Source: Pelagimonas sp.
GTDB taxonomy: Bacteria > Pseudomonadota > Alphaproteobacteria > Rhodobacterales > Rhodobacteraceae
Direction of reading: 5' to 3'
Length of the DNA stretch: 64,000 bases
Assembly (NCBI GenBank): GCA_025210455.1
Contig: JAOARQ010000059.1
Coordinates: 1 to 64,000 of the forward strand
The position numbers and the translations under genes are program-made. The notes under the pieces were generated by a model. That model had not been told where the DNA came from. It saw nothing but the letters and a program-made list of their open reading frames with translations, and ran no database searches. Positions 1 to 7,791 of the stretch are shown here, piece by piece (the stretch's first letter is position 1; every line of letters begins with the position of its first letter).

Positions 1-342
1 CGGCGAAGCCGCCTGTTTCTGCTGATCTGCCACGTGGCGAACGCGGATGGGGGCGAGGCAATGCTATTCGACAAAAGTGGTGCGGCCCGCAGCGAAGCGA
101 GGACACGGTTTTGTCTAATAGGATTGCCCGAGGGGGAAGGCAGCGTCTTCCCCCTGACGGCCAGGGGCGTTTGGCTTGGCCAAATCCCGCTGGTACACAA
201 AACGAAAGCGGCGGGGCCATCAGCCCCGCCACCGATGCGGTCATTCGATTTTAGTGATTGAAATTACAGGATGCCGGGACTTTGCTGCCACTCGATTTCA
301 ACGAACGAATGGCTGCTATGGCTGTTCGAGTCGCTGAACCGG
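1..342. other. No supported gene; two hairpins
   Basis: I see no convincing gene in the first 342 bases. A short open frame on the plus strand from about base 34 runs through two hairpins and looks like chance. The hairpins are GGGGGAAG/CTTCCCCC at 132-154 and GGCGGGG/CCCCGCC at 210-230. The stretch is probably the downstream flank of whatever gene lies left of the window, plus the terminator zone of the minus-strand SRPBCC gene. Confidence 0.5.
200..230 (-). terminator. Probable terminator of the SRPBCC gene
   Basis: A perfect 7-bp stem GGCGGGG/CCCCGCC (210-216 with 224-230). On the minus strand it is followed by a T-rich run (CGCTTTCGTTTTG), as in an intrinsic terminator. It lies about 110 bases past the stop of the minus-strand SRPBCC gene. 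Confidence 0.4.
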
Positions 343-789
343 TCAGGTTTCCCGAACCGTTTTTGAAAGGCCCTGAAGGTTCGCATCGATGATCTTGCCC
401 ATCATCATCTTCATCATTGTTTGTCCCATCAGCCATCCGAGCGGCCCATATTTGACCCGATAGTCAAACGTCCATGTGACTCTCGATTTGCCGCCCATGG
501 GCGAAATACGGATTTCGGAACTTGCCTCGTGCAAAGGCATCGCGGCCATGTCGGACAGCCTTACGGTGTATCCGCTTCCGTGCCTCCACTCTGTCACTTC
601 TTCAACGACAGATGTGCCATTCTCAAAGTTGTTACGGCGCTTAGAACCTACGCCAACCTCACCATCTGTCAGGGCATCAACAGAAGTGATCTGTGGGGCA
701 AACTCGTCGATATGCATGTAGCGACTGAGAACTTCCCACACTGCGTCAGGAGAAGCGTCGATTGTCAGGTTGCGTTCATGGTGGATCAT
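343..789 (-). CDS. SRPBCC-family protein (polyketide cyclase/START-like fold)
   Basis: 148 aa, a normal single-domain SRPBCC length. The N-terminus has the typical first strand and helix of this fold, with residues such as IDASPDAVWEVLS at about 10-22. The C-terminus has the long closing helix that ends 'GLSKTVRET'. These proteins form a hydrophobic cavity that binds small lipophilic ligands; the ligand here cannot be read from sequence. Start ATG at 789 has a GGAG ribosome site 7 bases upstream. It is divergent from a YafY/WYL regulator that starts at 881, with a perfect inverted repeat between them, so that regulator probably controls it. Confidence 0.8.
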   Translation of the reverse strand: MIHHERNLTIDASPDAVWEVLSRYMHIDEFAPQITSVDALTDGEVGVGSKRRNNFENGTSVVEEVTEWRHGSGYTVRLSDMAAMPLHEASSEIRISPMGGKSRVTWTFDYRVKYGPLGWLMGQTMMKMMMGKIIDANLQGLSKTVRET

Positions 790-836
790 CTTTTGGCTCC
801 GTTTGGTGTTTGCCTGGAGCCTGTCCTAGAAAATCC

Positions 837-871
837 CTCCTCTCACCGTTATGACAGTAGTGTGAGAGGAG
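837..871. promoter_or_regulatory. Inverted repeat, candidate YafY-type operator
   Basis: Perfect 10-bp arms CTCCTCTCAC (837-846) and GTGAGAGGAG (862-871), separated by 15 bases. They sit in the 91-bp gap between the divergent SRPBCC and WYL-regulator genes, and the right arm contains the regulator's own ribosome-binding site. Autoregulation together with control of the neighbour is inferred from position. Confidence 0.5.
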
Positions 872-880
872 ACCATAAAA

Positions 881-1573
881 ATGCGTCGCACCGAACGCCT
901 GTTCCAGATTATCCAAATACTGCGGTCTACCCGGTCGCCGATCACAGGAAGGGAGTTGGCAAATGAATTGGAGATCTCACTCAGCACGCTCTATCGCGAC
1001 ATGGCGGAGCTTCACGCACAGCGCATTCCAATCACGGGCGAGGCCGGTGTTGGATATGTGCTTGATGACGGATACGACATGCCGCCACTGATGCTGACAG
1101 CGGATGAGCTGGAGGCTGCCGCTCTTGGCGCGGCGTGGGTCGCATCTGAGGCTGATCCGTCTCTTGCCCGCGCTGCACGAGACCTTGTATCTAAACTCTC
1201 TGCAGCGATCCCGAAAGAACTGCGCCCGGTTGTGCTGGATGGAACTTCAAAACCCATTCAAACGCGCGCACGTGTATCTGAACGCTTTGACAGCGCTCTG
1301 CTTCGTCACGCCATTCGGGAGCGGTATCGCCTGCAACTAGTCTACACGGATCGCGACGGCAGCACTACGGATCGGATTGTCTGGCCTCTGTTGATCGCCT
1401 TTCTAGATCGCACGAGGTACCTCGTTGGGTGGTGTGAGACGAAAGAGGACTACCGGCATTTCAAGACAGATCGTGTCGAGGAGCTCAGAGTACTCGGCAA
1501 AAAGTACCCGGGGCGACGTGCGGCACTGCTTAAGGGGTGGGAAGAGGCGACTGCAAAACGAATGCAAAGCTGA
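881..1573 (+). CDS. YafY/DeoR-like HTH regulator with WYL domain
   Basis: 230 aa. An HTH_11-type winged helix occupies about residues 1-60 (MRRTERLFQIIQIL, then SLSTLYRDMAEL as the recognition region). A WYL domain follows from about 135 to 225 and ends with the usual RHFKTDRVEEL-like strand. WYL regulators often sense small ligands or nucleic acids and commonly control an adjacent gene; the effector here is unknown. Start ATG at 881 has a GAGAGGAG ribosome site, which is also part of an inverted repeat. The gene is divergent from the SRPBCC gene, its likely target. Confidence 0.85.
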   Translation: MRRTERLFQIIQILRSTRSPITGRELANELEISLSTLYRDMAELHAQRIPITGEAGVGYVLDDGYDMPPLMLTADELEAAALGAAWVASEADPSLARAARDLVSKLSAAIPKELRPVVLDGTSKPIQTRARVSERFDSALLRHAIRERYRLQLVYTDRDGSTTDRIVWPLLIAFLDRTRYLVGWCETKEDYRHFKTDRVEELRVLGKKYPGRRAALLKGWEEATAKRMQS

Positions 1574-1590
1574 CCTTCATACACAGAGCA

Positions 1591-1709
1591 GCATCAGTAA
1601 GTTTGGGCTCTTTCGAAACGTTAGCTGCACTCTTGACGACTGGCCGCTCTCCATGTTGGGCCGGAATTGTTTGGCCTTTGGGCCAAGAATGACTGACGTT
1701 GACCGATGA
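1591..1709. repeat. Degenerate dispersed repeat, copy A
   Basis: Non-coding stretch starting with GCAGCATCAGTAAGTTTGGG, which resembles the starts at about 46492 (GCAGCATCGGTAAGACTGGG) and, more loosely, about 47708. It looks like a decayed member of an intergenic repeat family; no coding frame is maintained. The rest of the 1574-1797 gap shows nothing I can assign. Confidence 0.4.
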
Positions 1710-1797
1710 AAAGATTCAGAAAAACCGATCCATCGAGTCAAAGGTTCGCGACGTTCCACACAGTGGTGCAGAATCAATGCATCCTGACCCTAGCCAA

Positions 1798-2226
1798 TCA
1801 GACCGGATCTTTGCCGCTGTATTCGCGGAACCGTTCGGCCATGACTTTGTAATCGGTGGGAATATCGCGCACCGAGATCATGCCCACCGCCAGATTATCA
1901 TCTTCCACAACGGGCAGATGGCGAAAACCGCCTTCGTCCATGATGCTTTGCGCCTTGGCCAGACCATCCGCAAGATGCACCGACACGGGGTTGGGTGTCA
2001 TGACATTTGCAACCTTGGTCTGCGAAGCGGGCAGGCGCTGCGCCAGACAGCGACGGATCACGTCACGTTCGCACAGGATCCCCAAAAGCTGCCCCTGACC
2101 GACCACGGCCAGCGCGCCAATGCGATTGCTGTCAAACAGCAGGCAGGCGTCTTCCACAGTGGCGTCCGGCGAGACGGAAATCAGGCTGCGGCCTTCCAGA
2201 AGATGTCCGATCGAGGTGATGAGCAT
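1798..2226 (-). CDS. CBS-domain pair protein (first of two paralogues)
   Basis: 142 aa consisting of two CBS motifs, about residues 8-60 and 74-130, with the signature VMTPNPVSV and a terminal HLPVVEDD...GMISVRDI repeat. Stand-alone CBS pairs bind adenine nucleotides and act as energy or redox sensors of partner proteins; the partner is unknown. A paralogue of nearly equal length lies directly upstream on the same strand. A matching 20-base element stands 27 and 29 bases upstream of the two start codons, which suggests common control after a tandem duplication. Confidence 0.85.
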   Translation of the reverse strand: MLITSIGHLLEGRSLISVSPDATVEDACLLFDSNRIGALAVVGQGQLLGILCERDVIRRCLAQRLPASQTKVANVMTPNPVSVHLADGLAKAQSIMDEGGFRHLPVVEDDNLAVGMISVRDIPTDYKVMAERFREYSGKDPV

Positions 2227-2252
2227 GGGGGCGTCCTTGTTCTTTTTGGCGC

Positions 2253-2272
2253 AATGTAACGAATTTATGACG
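2253..2272 (-). promoter_or_regulatory. Upstream element shared by the CBS paralogues (copy 1)
   Basis: Plus-strand AATGTAACGAATTTATGACG matches AATGTAACAGATTAATGACA at 2930-2949. Both lie just upstream of a CBS-gene start at nearly the same distance. It may be the promoter core or an activator site retained after duplication. Confidence 0.35.
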
Positions 2273-2469
2273 ACACAAAAGATGTGCTTTGCACGCAGGT
2301 TTCAGGCGCGCAGTCGCCCGTGCCACAAGCGCCCCTTCTCTTTGTGCCTGGCTAGGGAAAACAAGCAGTGCCGGCACGCGGGCCTAAGAGGAAGCTATCG
2401 GAATTTTCCCGCAAAAATAAAGCTATACACCAGAGAGCAGCTGTCTCGTTCAGCTATGTCGCGCTGCCC

Positions 2470-2901
2470 CTATGCGCTGAGCCGGTCGTCACGATATTGC
2501 TGGAAACGTTCCACCATCAGGCGATATTCGGTTGGAATATCGCGCATGGACAACATCCCAACGGCATCCCCGGCCCTGTCCACCACCGGAAGATGGCGAA
2601 ACTTGCCTTTAGTCATCTTTGTCTGGGCATCTGCAAGACTGGCCTGACGATGGATGGTCACCGGATCGGGTGTCATGACATCCTGCACACGCATCTGATC
2701 TGTCGGCAATCCCGCAGCTACGTAGCGGCAAATCACGTCACGTTCGCTCAGAACGCCTGTCAGGCGGGAATGTTCCAGCACCGCAAGAGCACCGATATTG
2801 TGCTGGCGCAGCAATTCGCAGGCCTGTTTGACAGTATTTGACGGCGAAACCGAAACGAGAGCGCGGCCATCCAGCAGTTGGTTAATGGAATTTATTGTCA
2901 T
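2470..2901 (-). CDS. CBS-domain pair protein (second paralogue)
   Basis: 143 aa with two CBS motifs (about 8-60 and 74-130) and the signature VMTPDPVTIH. It parallels the downstream paralogue along its whole length, including HLPVVD...MLSMRDIPTEY near the C-terminus. It probably acts as a nucleotide-sensing regulatory subunit, but the partner is not evident. Start ATG at 2901 is preceded by GAGAGG. The 243-bp gap to the next CBS gene holds only the shared upstream element, so the two genes may have separate promoters. Confidence 0.85.
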   Translation of the reverse strand: MTINSINQLLDGRALVSVSPSNTVKQACELLRQHNIGALAVLEHSRLTGVLSERDVICRYVAAGLPTDQMRVQDVMTPDPVTIHRQASLADAQTKMTKGKFRHLPVVDRAGDAVGMLSMRDIPTEYRLMVERFQQYRDDRLSA

Positions 2902-2929
2902 CTTATCTCTCCTCTGCTCACTCAGGTTA

Positions 2930-2949
2930 AATGTAACAGATTAATGACA
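2930..2949 (-). promoter_or_regulatory. Upstream element shared by the CBS paralogues (copy 2)
   Basis: Second copy of the 20-base element described at 2253-2272, with 16 of 20 positions the same by eye, placed 29 bases before the CBS start at 2901. Confidence 0.35.
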
Positions 2950-3011
2950 ATTTATCAGTCCTAGGTTCATACCCCTTCCTTGAGGGCCAATTATCGTGCC
3001 AGATCGGCGCT

Positions 3012-3947
3012 ATGATGACAGACCTGACCACGCTTTCAGGGCAGCGCCCTGCCCGCTTTGCCTTTGGCTGTATGCAGTTTGGGGGCCGCGCAGATGCGCG
3101 GGCCTCGCGAGAGATGTTTGACGCCTGTCGCGCCGCCGGGCTGCGGCATTTCGATAGCGCCTGGGTCTATACCGATGGGGCATCTGAGACATTGCTGGGG
3201 CAGTTTGCCGCCAAGGAACGTGAGGATCTGCTGATCGCCAGCAAGGTCAGTTATTCTGGCGGGGCAAAGCGCGACACCATCCTGACCCAGTTTGACACCA
3301 GCCGTGGGCGGCTGGGGATGGATATGATTGATCTGCTTTATATTCATCGCTGGGATGGCGAGACCGCGCTGCAAGAGACCTTTGGCACGCTGGCTGAACT
3401 GCAGGCGCAGGGGAAGATCCGCTATATCGGCGTGTCGAATTTCGCCGCCTGGCAGGTGATGAAGGCGCAGGCTGTGGCGCGGGATCTGGGCACGCGGATT
3501 GATGTGATCCAGCCGATGTACAATCTGGTCAAACGGCAGGCCGAGGTGGAAATTCTGCCGATGTGCCAGTCAGAGGGGATTTTGCCAGTGCCCTATTCGC
3601 CCCTTGGTGGCGGGCTGTTGACCGGGAAATATCTGCGGGGCGAGACGGGGCGATTGTCTGAGGATAAGGGCTATGCCACGCGCTATGGTCAGACCTTTAT
3701 GGAAACGGCGGCGCGGGATCTGGTGGCTTTGGCCGGGGATCTGGGGATTGATCCGGCGGTGTTGGCGGTGGCCTGGGTGGCGCGGCATCAGGCGGGGCCG
3801 GTGCCGATCCTGTCGGCGCGATCACTGGAGCAGTTGCGGCCCTCGCTGGCGGCGATGGAATTCGAGATGAGCGATGCGCTATATGCCCAGATCACGGCGC
3901 TGAGCCCGACACCACCGCCTGCGACGGATCGGCTGGAAGAGGTCTAG
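3012..3947 (+). CDS. Aldo/keto reductase
   Basis: 311 aa, typical for the family. The AKR tetrad is visible: D48, Y53 (FDSAWVYTDG), K78 (IASKV) and H112 (YIHRWD). NADPH-site features come later (PYSPLGGGLLTGKY, about 195-208). It should catalyse NADPH-dependent reduction of an aldehyde or ketone in the cytoplasm; the substrate is unknown. Two ATG codons (3012, 3015) are possible starts and neither has a strong ribosome site. It is convergent with the nitroreductase that follows. Confidence 0.88.
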   Translation: MMTDLTTLSGQRPARFAFGCMQFGGRADARASREMFDACRAAGLRHFDSAWVYTDGASETLLGQFAAKEREDLLIASKVSYSGGAKRDTILTQFDTSRGRLGMDMIDLLYIHRWDGETALQETFGTLAELQAQGKIRYIGVSNFAAWQVMKAQAVARDLGTRIDVIQPMYNLVKRQAEVEILPMCQSEGILPVPYSPLGGGLLTGKYLRGETGRLSEDKGYATRYGQTFMETAARDLVALAGDLGIDPAVLAVAWVARHQAGPVPILSARSLEQLRPSLAAMEFEMSDALYAQITALSPTPPPATDRLEEV

Positions 3948-3971
3948 GGGCAGGATGCATTAATCCTGACC

Positions 3972-4652
3972 CTACCCCTCTTTCCAGGTGGCAACCTCGG
4001 CAAAGGGGGCGCGTTCAGTGCGAAAACTGTTGGCGGGGTGGCTGTGATCCGGGTGGCCAAAGGCGATGCCGCAGAGGATATCGCGATCATCGGGCACGGC
4101 GAACCAGTCGCGCATGAAGGGTGAAAATCCCGCGACCGAGGCCATGGCAATGCCGCCCAGCCCCCGCGCCTGAAGCCCCAGCAGGAAAGCCGTGACGAAA
4201 GCGCCGCAATCCAGCGCGCCGTAGGGGCCAAGCGCTTTGGGGCTGGTGATCAGCATGAAGTTGGGCGCGCCAAAGAGGCGATAGTTTTCCCGCATTTGCC
4301 GCAGAGATCCTGCGCGGTCGCCTTTTTCGATGCCCACCGCATCATATAGCTGCCAGCCGCAACTGCGGCGGCGCTCATTATAGGGGCCTTCATAGCGGGT
4401 GGGAAACGGGATGTCGCTGGCGTGGGGGGCTGTGGCTGAGTGATCGAACAGGGCGGTGGCTAGGTCGCGGGTCTGTGTGCCGTCGGTCAGAAAGACTTGC
4501 CAGGGCTGGGAATTGCACCACGAGGGCACCTTTTGCGCGTCTTCGATGATCTCTTGCACCTGCGCGCGGGCGACGGGCTGATCAAGGAAAGCGCGGCAGG
4601 ACTGGCGCTGGCTGAGAAGGGTCTGGAAGGCGGTGATGTGCGAGATTGTCAT
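3972..4652 (-). CDS. Nitroreductase-family FMN oxidoreductase
   Basis: 226 aa. The N-terminal SQRQSCRAFLDQPV segment carries the basic FMN-phosphate contact typical of nitroreductases, and VPSWCNSQPWQVFL is the usual flavin loop. The C-terminal region has GLGGIAMASVAGF. It probably reduces nitro, quinone or enone compounds with NAD(P)H. The start codon overlaps the stop of the upstream CoA-racemase-like gene by four bases (ATGA, 4649-4652), which implies translational coupling. Confidence 0.85.
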   Translation of the reverse strand: MTISHITAFQTLLSQRQSCRAFLDQPVARAQVQEIIEDAQKVPSWCNSQPWQVFLTDGTQTRDLATALFDHSATAPHASDIPFPTRYEGPYNERRRSCGWQLYDAVGIEKGDRAGSLRQMRENYRLFGAPNFMLITSPKALGPYGALDCGAFVTAFLLGLQARGLGGIAMASVAGFSPFMRDWFAVPDDRDILCGIAFGHPDHSHPANSFRTERAPFAEVATWKEG

Positions 4653-5731
4653 AGCAGGCCTTTTTCTTGCAGATCCGTCAGGATTTCGGCGCTGTGCTGG
4701 CCGGTATGCGGGATTGGCCCCGGTGTGCGGGTGATGCCGTCAAAACGGGGGGCTGGTGCGGGGGCATTGCCCGGCAGCCAGATGTTGCGGGCCATAATAT
4801 GAGGGTCGCTCTGGGATTCGGCGGGCGAGAGCACCGGGCCGACACAGGCATCGGACTGGGCAAACAGCGTGATCCAGTGATCGCGGGGTTGGCTGGCAAA
4901 GATCTGGGCAAGTGCGGCTGTCTGATCCGGCCATTGTGCCTGATCCAGCTGATCGGCAAAGCGGGGATCCCCGGAAAGACCCATCGTTTCAAGAAACAGC
5001 GCGTAGAATTGTGGCTCAAGACATTGCACGGTCAGATATTTACCATCCGCACAGGCATAGCAGCGCGACCAATGTGGGCCATCCAGCAAAGATTGCCCGC
5101 GTGTCGTGGTGGAAAAGAGCGATCCCATCGAGAGGATCAGCGCCATCATGTGGCTGGTGCCATCAACAATGGCGGCATCGACAACGGTGCCCTTTCCGGT
5201 GGATCTGGCATTAAGCAGACCGGCCAGAAGACCCACCGCCAGATACATCGCTCCGCCCCCGATATCCCCCAAAAGCGTCGGTGGCACGCCGGGCACCTGA
5301 TCCGGCAACCCGGCATAGAACAGCGCGCCGCTTAAACCCTGATAGTTCAGATCATGCCCCGCCTGCGTGGCGCGCGGGCCGGTCTGGCCCCAGCCGGTCA
5401 TGCGGCCATAGACCAGCTTTGGATTCAGTTTCAGTGCCTCATCAGGACCAAGGCCCAGCCGCTCCATCACGCCGGGGCGCAGCCCTTCGGTCAGCCCATC
5501 GGCGCTGCGGATCAAGGCGCGGGCAACGTCCAGATCAGCCGGGTCTTTCAGATCCAGCGCGATCGAACGTTTGCCACGATTTAGCAGATTTTCCTTAAGT
5601 TTACCCGGAGTGCCGGTGTCGGTTTTGCGGTGAACGACAATCACCTCGACCCCGAGATCAGCCAGCAACATGCCTGCAAAGGGCGCAGGCCCCAGCGCTT
5701 CGAATTCAATGATACGGTAGCCGTTGAGCAT
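4649..5731 (-). CDS. CaiB/BaiF family, alpha-methylacyl-CoA racemase-like
   Basis: 360 aa from the ATG at 5731, which has an AAGGGGGAC ribosome site; a longer upstream frame (to 5956) reads as low-complexity chance sequence. The protein opens with the nucleotide-binding strand of class III CoA transferases (FEALGPAPFAGMLLADLGV). H126 (AGHD) and D156 (LLGDIGGG) fall where the catalytic His/Asp of alpha-methylacyl-CoA racemases lie, and LEPQFY near 240 matches their Glu motif, so racemase is favoured over CoA transferase. Likely role: epimerising 2-methyl-branched acyl-CoA. It is coupled to the downstream nitroreductase. Confidence 0.82.
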   Translation of the reverse strand: MLNGYRIIEFEALGPAPFAGMLLADLGVEVIVVHRKTDTGTPGKLKENLLNRGKRSIALDLKDPADLDVARALIRSADGLTEGLRPGVMERLGLGPDEALKLNPKLVYGRMTGWGQTGPRATQAGHDLNYQGLSGALFYAGLPDQVPGVPPTLLGDIGGGAMYLAVGLLAGLLNARSTGKGTVVDAAIVDGTSHMMALILSMGSLFSTTTRGQSLLDGPHWSRCYACADGKYLTVQCLEPQFYALFLETMGLSGDPRFADQLDQAQWPDQTAALAQIFASQPRDHWITLFAQSDACVGPVLSPAESQSDPHIMARNIWLPGNAPAPAPRFDGITRTPGPIPHTGQHSAEILTDLQEKGLL

Positions 5732-5961
5732 GATGTGTCCCCCTTGGCGGCAGGAAAGACCGACAGCGGCACGGGTGCAAGGGCGCAGGAGGTGTTTTTT
5801 GGATGACGTTGAGGCGTTTGGGTGCGCCCCAGAGAGAAGGAAAGTGGTTTTAGCGCAATGGCGTCTAAGCAAACAATGCGGTCGTTCAAACTGTACAATA
5901 CAGTAACCGATAAGGTTTGATTTGAAATACAGTGCGGTGTCGCCACCGCACTGCAAGCGAT

Positions 5962-6447
5962 TTAGTGACCAAGCGCACCGATCTGCGCCAGCACTGCAAT
6001 CCAGTCTTCGAGGTGATAGGTATGTGTCACCATCCCATGATCATTGAAGTGGTGAACGTCGATGGCTTTCGCCGTGAATGGCTTATCCGATGCCGCATGG
6101 CCCATAAATTCACCGGTTTGAACACCCGTGAAAGTCGATCGGGCTACGATCACATCACCTTCTTCGATCATTTCTTCAACGGTCCAAGTGAAATCGCTGA
6201 ATGATGAAGCGATAGCAGGAATGAACTCTTTCAGCCCATCGCGGCCTGCGCCCTGGCCGGGGTTAGCATCATGCGTAACCCAGTCTTCGACCAGAATCTT
6301 GTCCAGCGCATCCAGATCACCTTTGGAAAAGGCGGCGTAGAAGTTCATGAGGTTTTCTTTGTTGGATGACATGGTTTCAGCTCCAGATGAGGTTGCAAAC
6401 AGCGCTGCGGCAAAAGCAGCAATGAAGGTCTTCAGAAGGGTGGGCAT
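5962..6447 (-). CDS. Exported SnoaL-like ester cyclase family protein
   Basis: 161 aa with a hydrophobic signal segment at residues 1-23 (ends SSGAET), so probably periplasmic. The rest is a SnoaL-like fold: NLMNFYAAFSKGDLDALDKIL at the start, a central DGLKEF helix, and a terminal HHFNDHGMVTHTYHLEDW strand. The role is unknown; such proteins act as cyclases, isomerases or ligand carriers. It is divergent from the HxlR regulator at 6534 with a perfect palindrome between them, so it is probably that regulator's target. Confidence 0.78.
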   Translation of the reverse strand: MPTLLKTFIAAFAAALFATSSGAETMSSNKENLMNFYAAFSKGDLDALDKILVEDWVTHDANPGQGAGRDGLKEFIPAIASSFSDFTWTVEEMIEEGDVIVARSTFTGVQTGEFMGHAASDKPFTAKAIDVHHFNDHGMVTHTYHLEDWIAVLAQIGALGH

Positions 6448-6483
6448 GAGTGATTCTCTTTCTTGCGCTAACTTCAGCGCTTA

Positions 6484-6500
6484 GGTATCAAATTGATACC
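6484..6500. promoter_or_regulatory. Palindromic operator, probably for the HxlR regulator
   Basis: GGTATCAAATTGATACC is a perfect palindrome around one central base. It lies between the divergent ester-cyclase and HxlR genes, 34 bases before the regulator start. HxlR/MarR-type winged-helix dimers bind sites of this form; the assignment is inferred from position. Confidence 0.6.
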
Positions 6501-6533
6501 AACCCACAAGAACGCACCTTAAGGAGCGCAGGT

Positions 6534-6905
6534 ATGCTGAAAGTAACCGTGATTGAGAAAAAGGATGCCGAGAACTGCCCGATCCGCGATGTGTTGGATC
6601 GCATCGGTGATAAATGGTCGATCCTGATTTTATGCGTGCTGGAAGACGGTGAAAAACGGTTTAACGAGCTCAAGCGCACTGTGGGGGATATCACGCAGCG
6701 CGTTCTCACCAACACGTTGCGAAAGCTGGAAGCAGACGGTTACATCACACGTCAGGTGATCCCTACCTCGCCGCCAAAAGTCAGCTATGCCTTGACAGAA
6801 CGCGGTCGTGACCTGTTGGCGCTGATCGTACCAATCATTGCTTGGGCAGAAACTCATCATGACAAAATACGCGAAAGCCGTCATGCATACAAAACGCAGG
6901 AATAG
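6534..6905 (+). CDS. HxlR-family transcriptional regulator
   Basis: 123 aa from ATG 6534 with AAGGAG at 6521-6526; a longer frame from 6450 would run through the palindromic operator and is not favoured. The HxlR fold is clear: [15 protein letters not shown] at 15-29, [20 protein letters not shown] as the recognition helix region, and a wing ending in SYALTERG. C15 is at the position of the redox-active cysteine in several HxlR members, so sensing of electrophiles or oxidants is possible. It is divergent from the ester-cyclase gene, with the likely operator in between. Confidence 0.88.
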   Translation: MLKVTVIEKKDAENCPIRDVLDRIGDKWSILILCVLEDGEKRFNELKRTVGDITQRVLTNTLRKLEADGYITRQVIPTSPPKVSYALTERGRDLLALIVPIIAWAETHHDKIRESRHAYKTQE

Positions 6906-6910
6906 TGACT

Positions 6911-7105
6911 ATGAGCTCTTTACGGGCATTTGATTTGGCCCGTCTCATCCCAATCCGTCAGCCGGATCTTTGTCTGTCAGTAAAGGCAGCACGGGATCTT
7001 TGGCTGGTATCTTGGGGTGCTTTGGCGATTTGGTCGGGGTTGGTGACTCAGATCAAAGATAACATTCTGTTTGCGGCATATGGTGGACTCGCACCAGATA
7101 GTTAG
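6911..7105 (+). CDS. Small hypothetical membrane-associated protein
   Basis: 64 aa from ATG 6911; a GTG at 6905 overlapping the HxlR stop would add two residues. One moderately hydrophobic stretch (LWLVSWGALAIWSGLV, about 29-44) could be a membrane helix. I recognise no family. It follows the HxlR gene closely and is followed ten bases later by another small membrane protein. The composition is AT-richer than the surroundings, so it may be unexpressed. Confidence 0.4.
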   Translation: MSSLRAFDLARLIPIRQPDLCLSVKAARDLWLVSWGALAIWSGLVTQIKDNILFAAYGGLAPDS

Positions 7106-7114
7106 GAGAAAGCC

Positions 7115-7297
7115 ATGCTGCGTCTTGCGGGTATTATGTACTCACTGATCTCGACCACGGTCGCAGGCACAGCCGTCATCGCCGCGCTTGTTGCCGGGTA
7201 TGACACATTGATCCCCATCGTCATCGCGGCGGCGGCCGGGTTTGTGGCGGCGCTGCCCATCACCTATTTCGTCACCAAGGCGATTTATGAAAGCTGA
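7115..7297 (+). CDS. Small two-helix membrane protein (Rhodobacterales type)
   Basis: 60 aa with two predicted membrane helices, about 5-27 and 31-54, joined by a short DTLIP turn. A ribosome site AGGAGAAAG stands just upstream of ATG 7115. Proteins of this size and pattern are common in Rhodobacterales and are sometimes mislabelled 'CTP synthetase' in databases; nothing here resembles that enzyme. The function is unknown. Its 3' end overlaps the convergent phosphatase gene by 13 bases. Confidence 0.72.
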   Translation: MLRLAGIMYSLISTTVAGTAVIAALVAGYDTLIPIVIAAAAGFVAALPITYFVTKAIYES

Positions 7298-7737
7298 TCC
7301 AGCAGCGCGTCGGCGCATCGTTCGATCAGGTCTAATGTGCCGTCGAAATCGCGAGTGTAGTAGGGATCGGGCACGTGATCCGCGCCGCACCCCGGGGCAA
7401 AATCAGTAAAAAGCGCCAGTTGCGCCTGCGATCCTTTGGGGTGCAGGCGCTTCATATTGCTCAGGTTATCCGCATCCATGGCAATCAGCAGATCGAACTG
7501 ATCGAAATCACTGCCGGTCAGCTGACGCGCCCGCAGGCCGGACAGATCATAGCCGCGCGCATTGGCGGCCTGCTGCATCGGGCCATAGGGGGCTTCGCCT
7601 ACGTGCCAGCCGCCAGTGCCACAGCTGTCGATCTGAAGAGACAGGCCCCGCGCCGCAGCTTTGGCACGCAGGACCCCTTCGGCAGAGGGAGAGCGGCAGA
7701 TATTGCCCAGACAGACGAATAAGATACGATGGGTCAT
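7285..7737 (-). CDS. Low-molecular-weight protein-tyrosine phosphatase
   Basis: 150 aa. The P-loop CLGNICRS (C9 to S16) gives the C-x5-R-S catalytic motif, and D124 in DPYY is the general acid, so all catalytic residues are present. It should dephosphorylate phosphotyrosine or related phosphoproteins in the cytoplasm. In bacteria such enzymes often belong to exopolysaccharide kinase circuits, but no such locus is adjacent. It overlaps the convergent small membrane gene at its 3' end and is divergent from the sirtuin gene. Confidence 0.93.
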   Translation of the reverse strand: MTHRILFVCLGNICRSPSAEGVLRAKAAARGLSLQIDSCGTGGWHVGEAPYGPMQQAANARGYDLSGLRARQLTGSDFDQFDLLIAMDADNLSNMKRLHPKGSQAQLALFTDFAPGCGADHVPDPYYTRDFDGTLDLIERCADALLDQLS

Positions 7738-7791
7738 GAGAAGGGCCTAGTCTGTGCGCGTGGCACGAGCAAGGGGGGAGTGCAGCCTAAC

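Noticed and set aside
34-261. A 75-aa plus-strand open frame at the window start
   Set aside because: It runs through two GC-rich hairpins and has no family-like features.
421-966. A 181-aa plus-strand frame antisense to the SRPBCC gene
   Set aside because: It is the shadow of the minus-strand gene and then overlaps the YafY gene in another frame.
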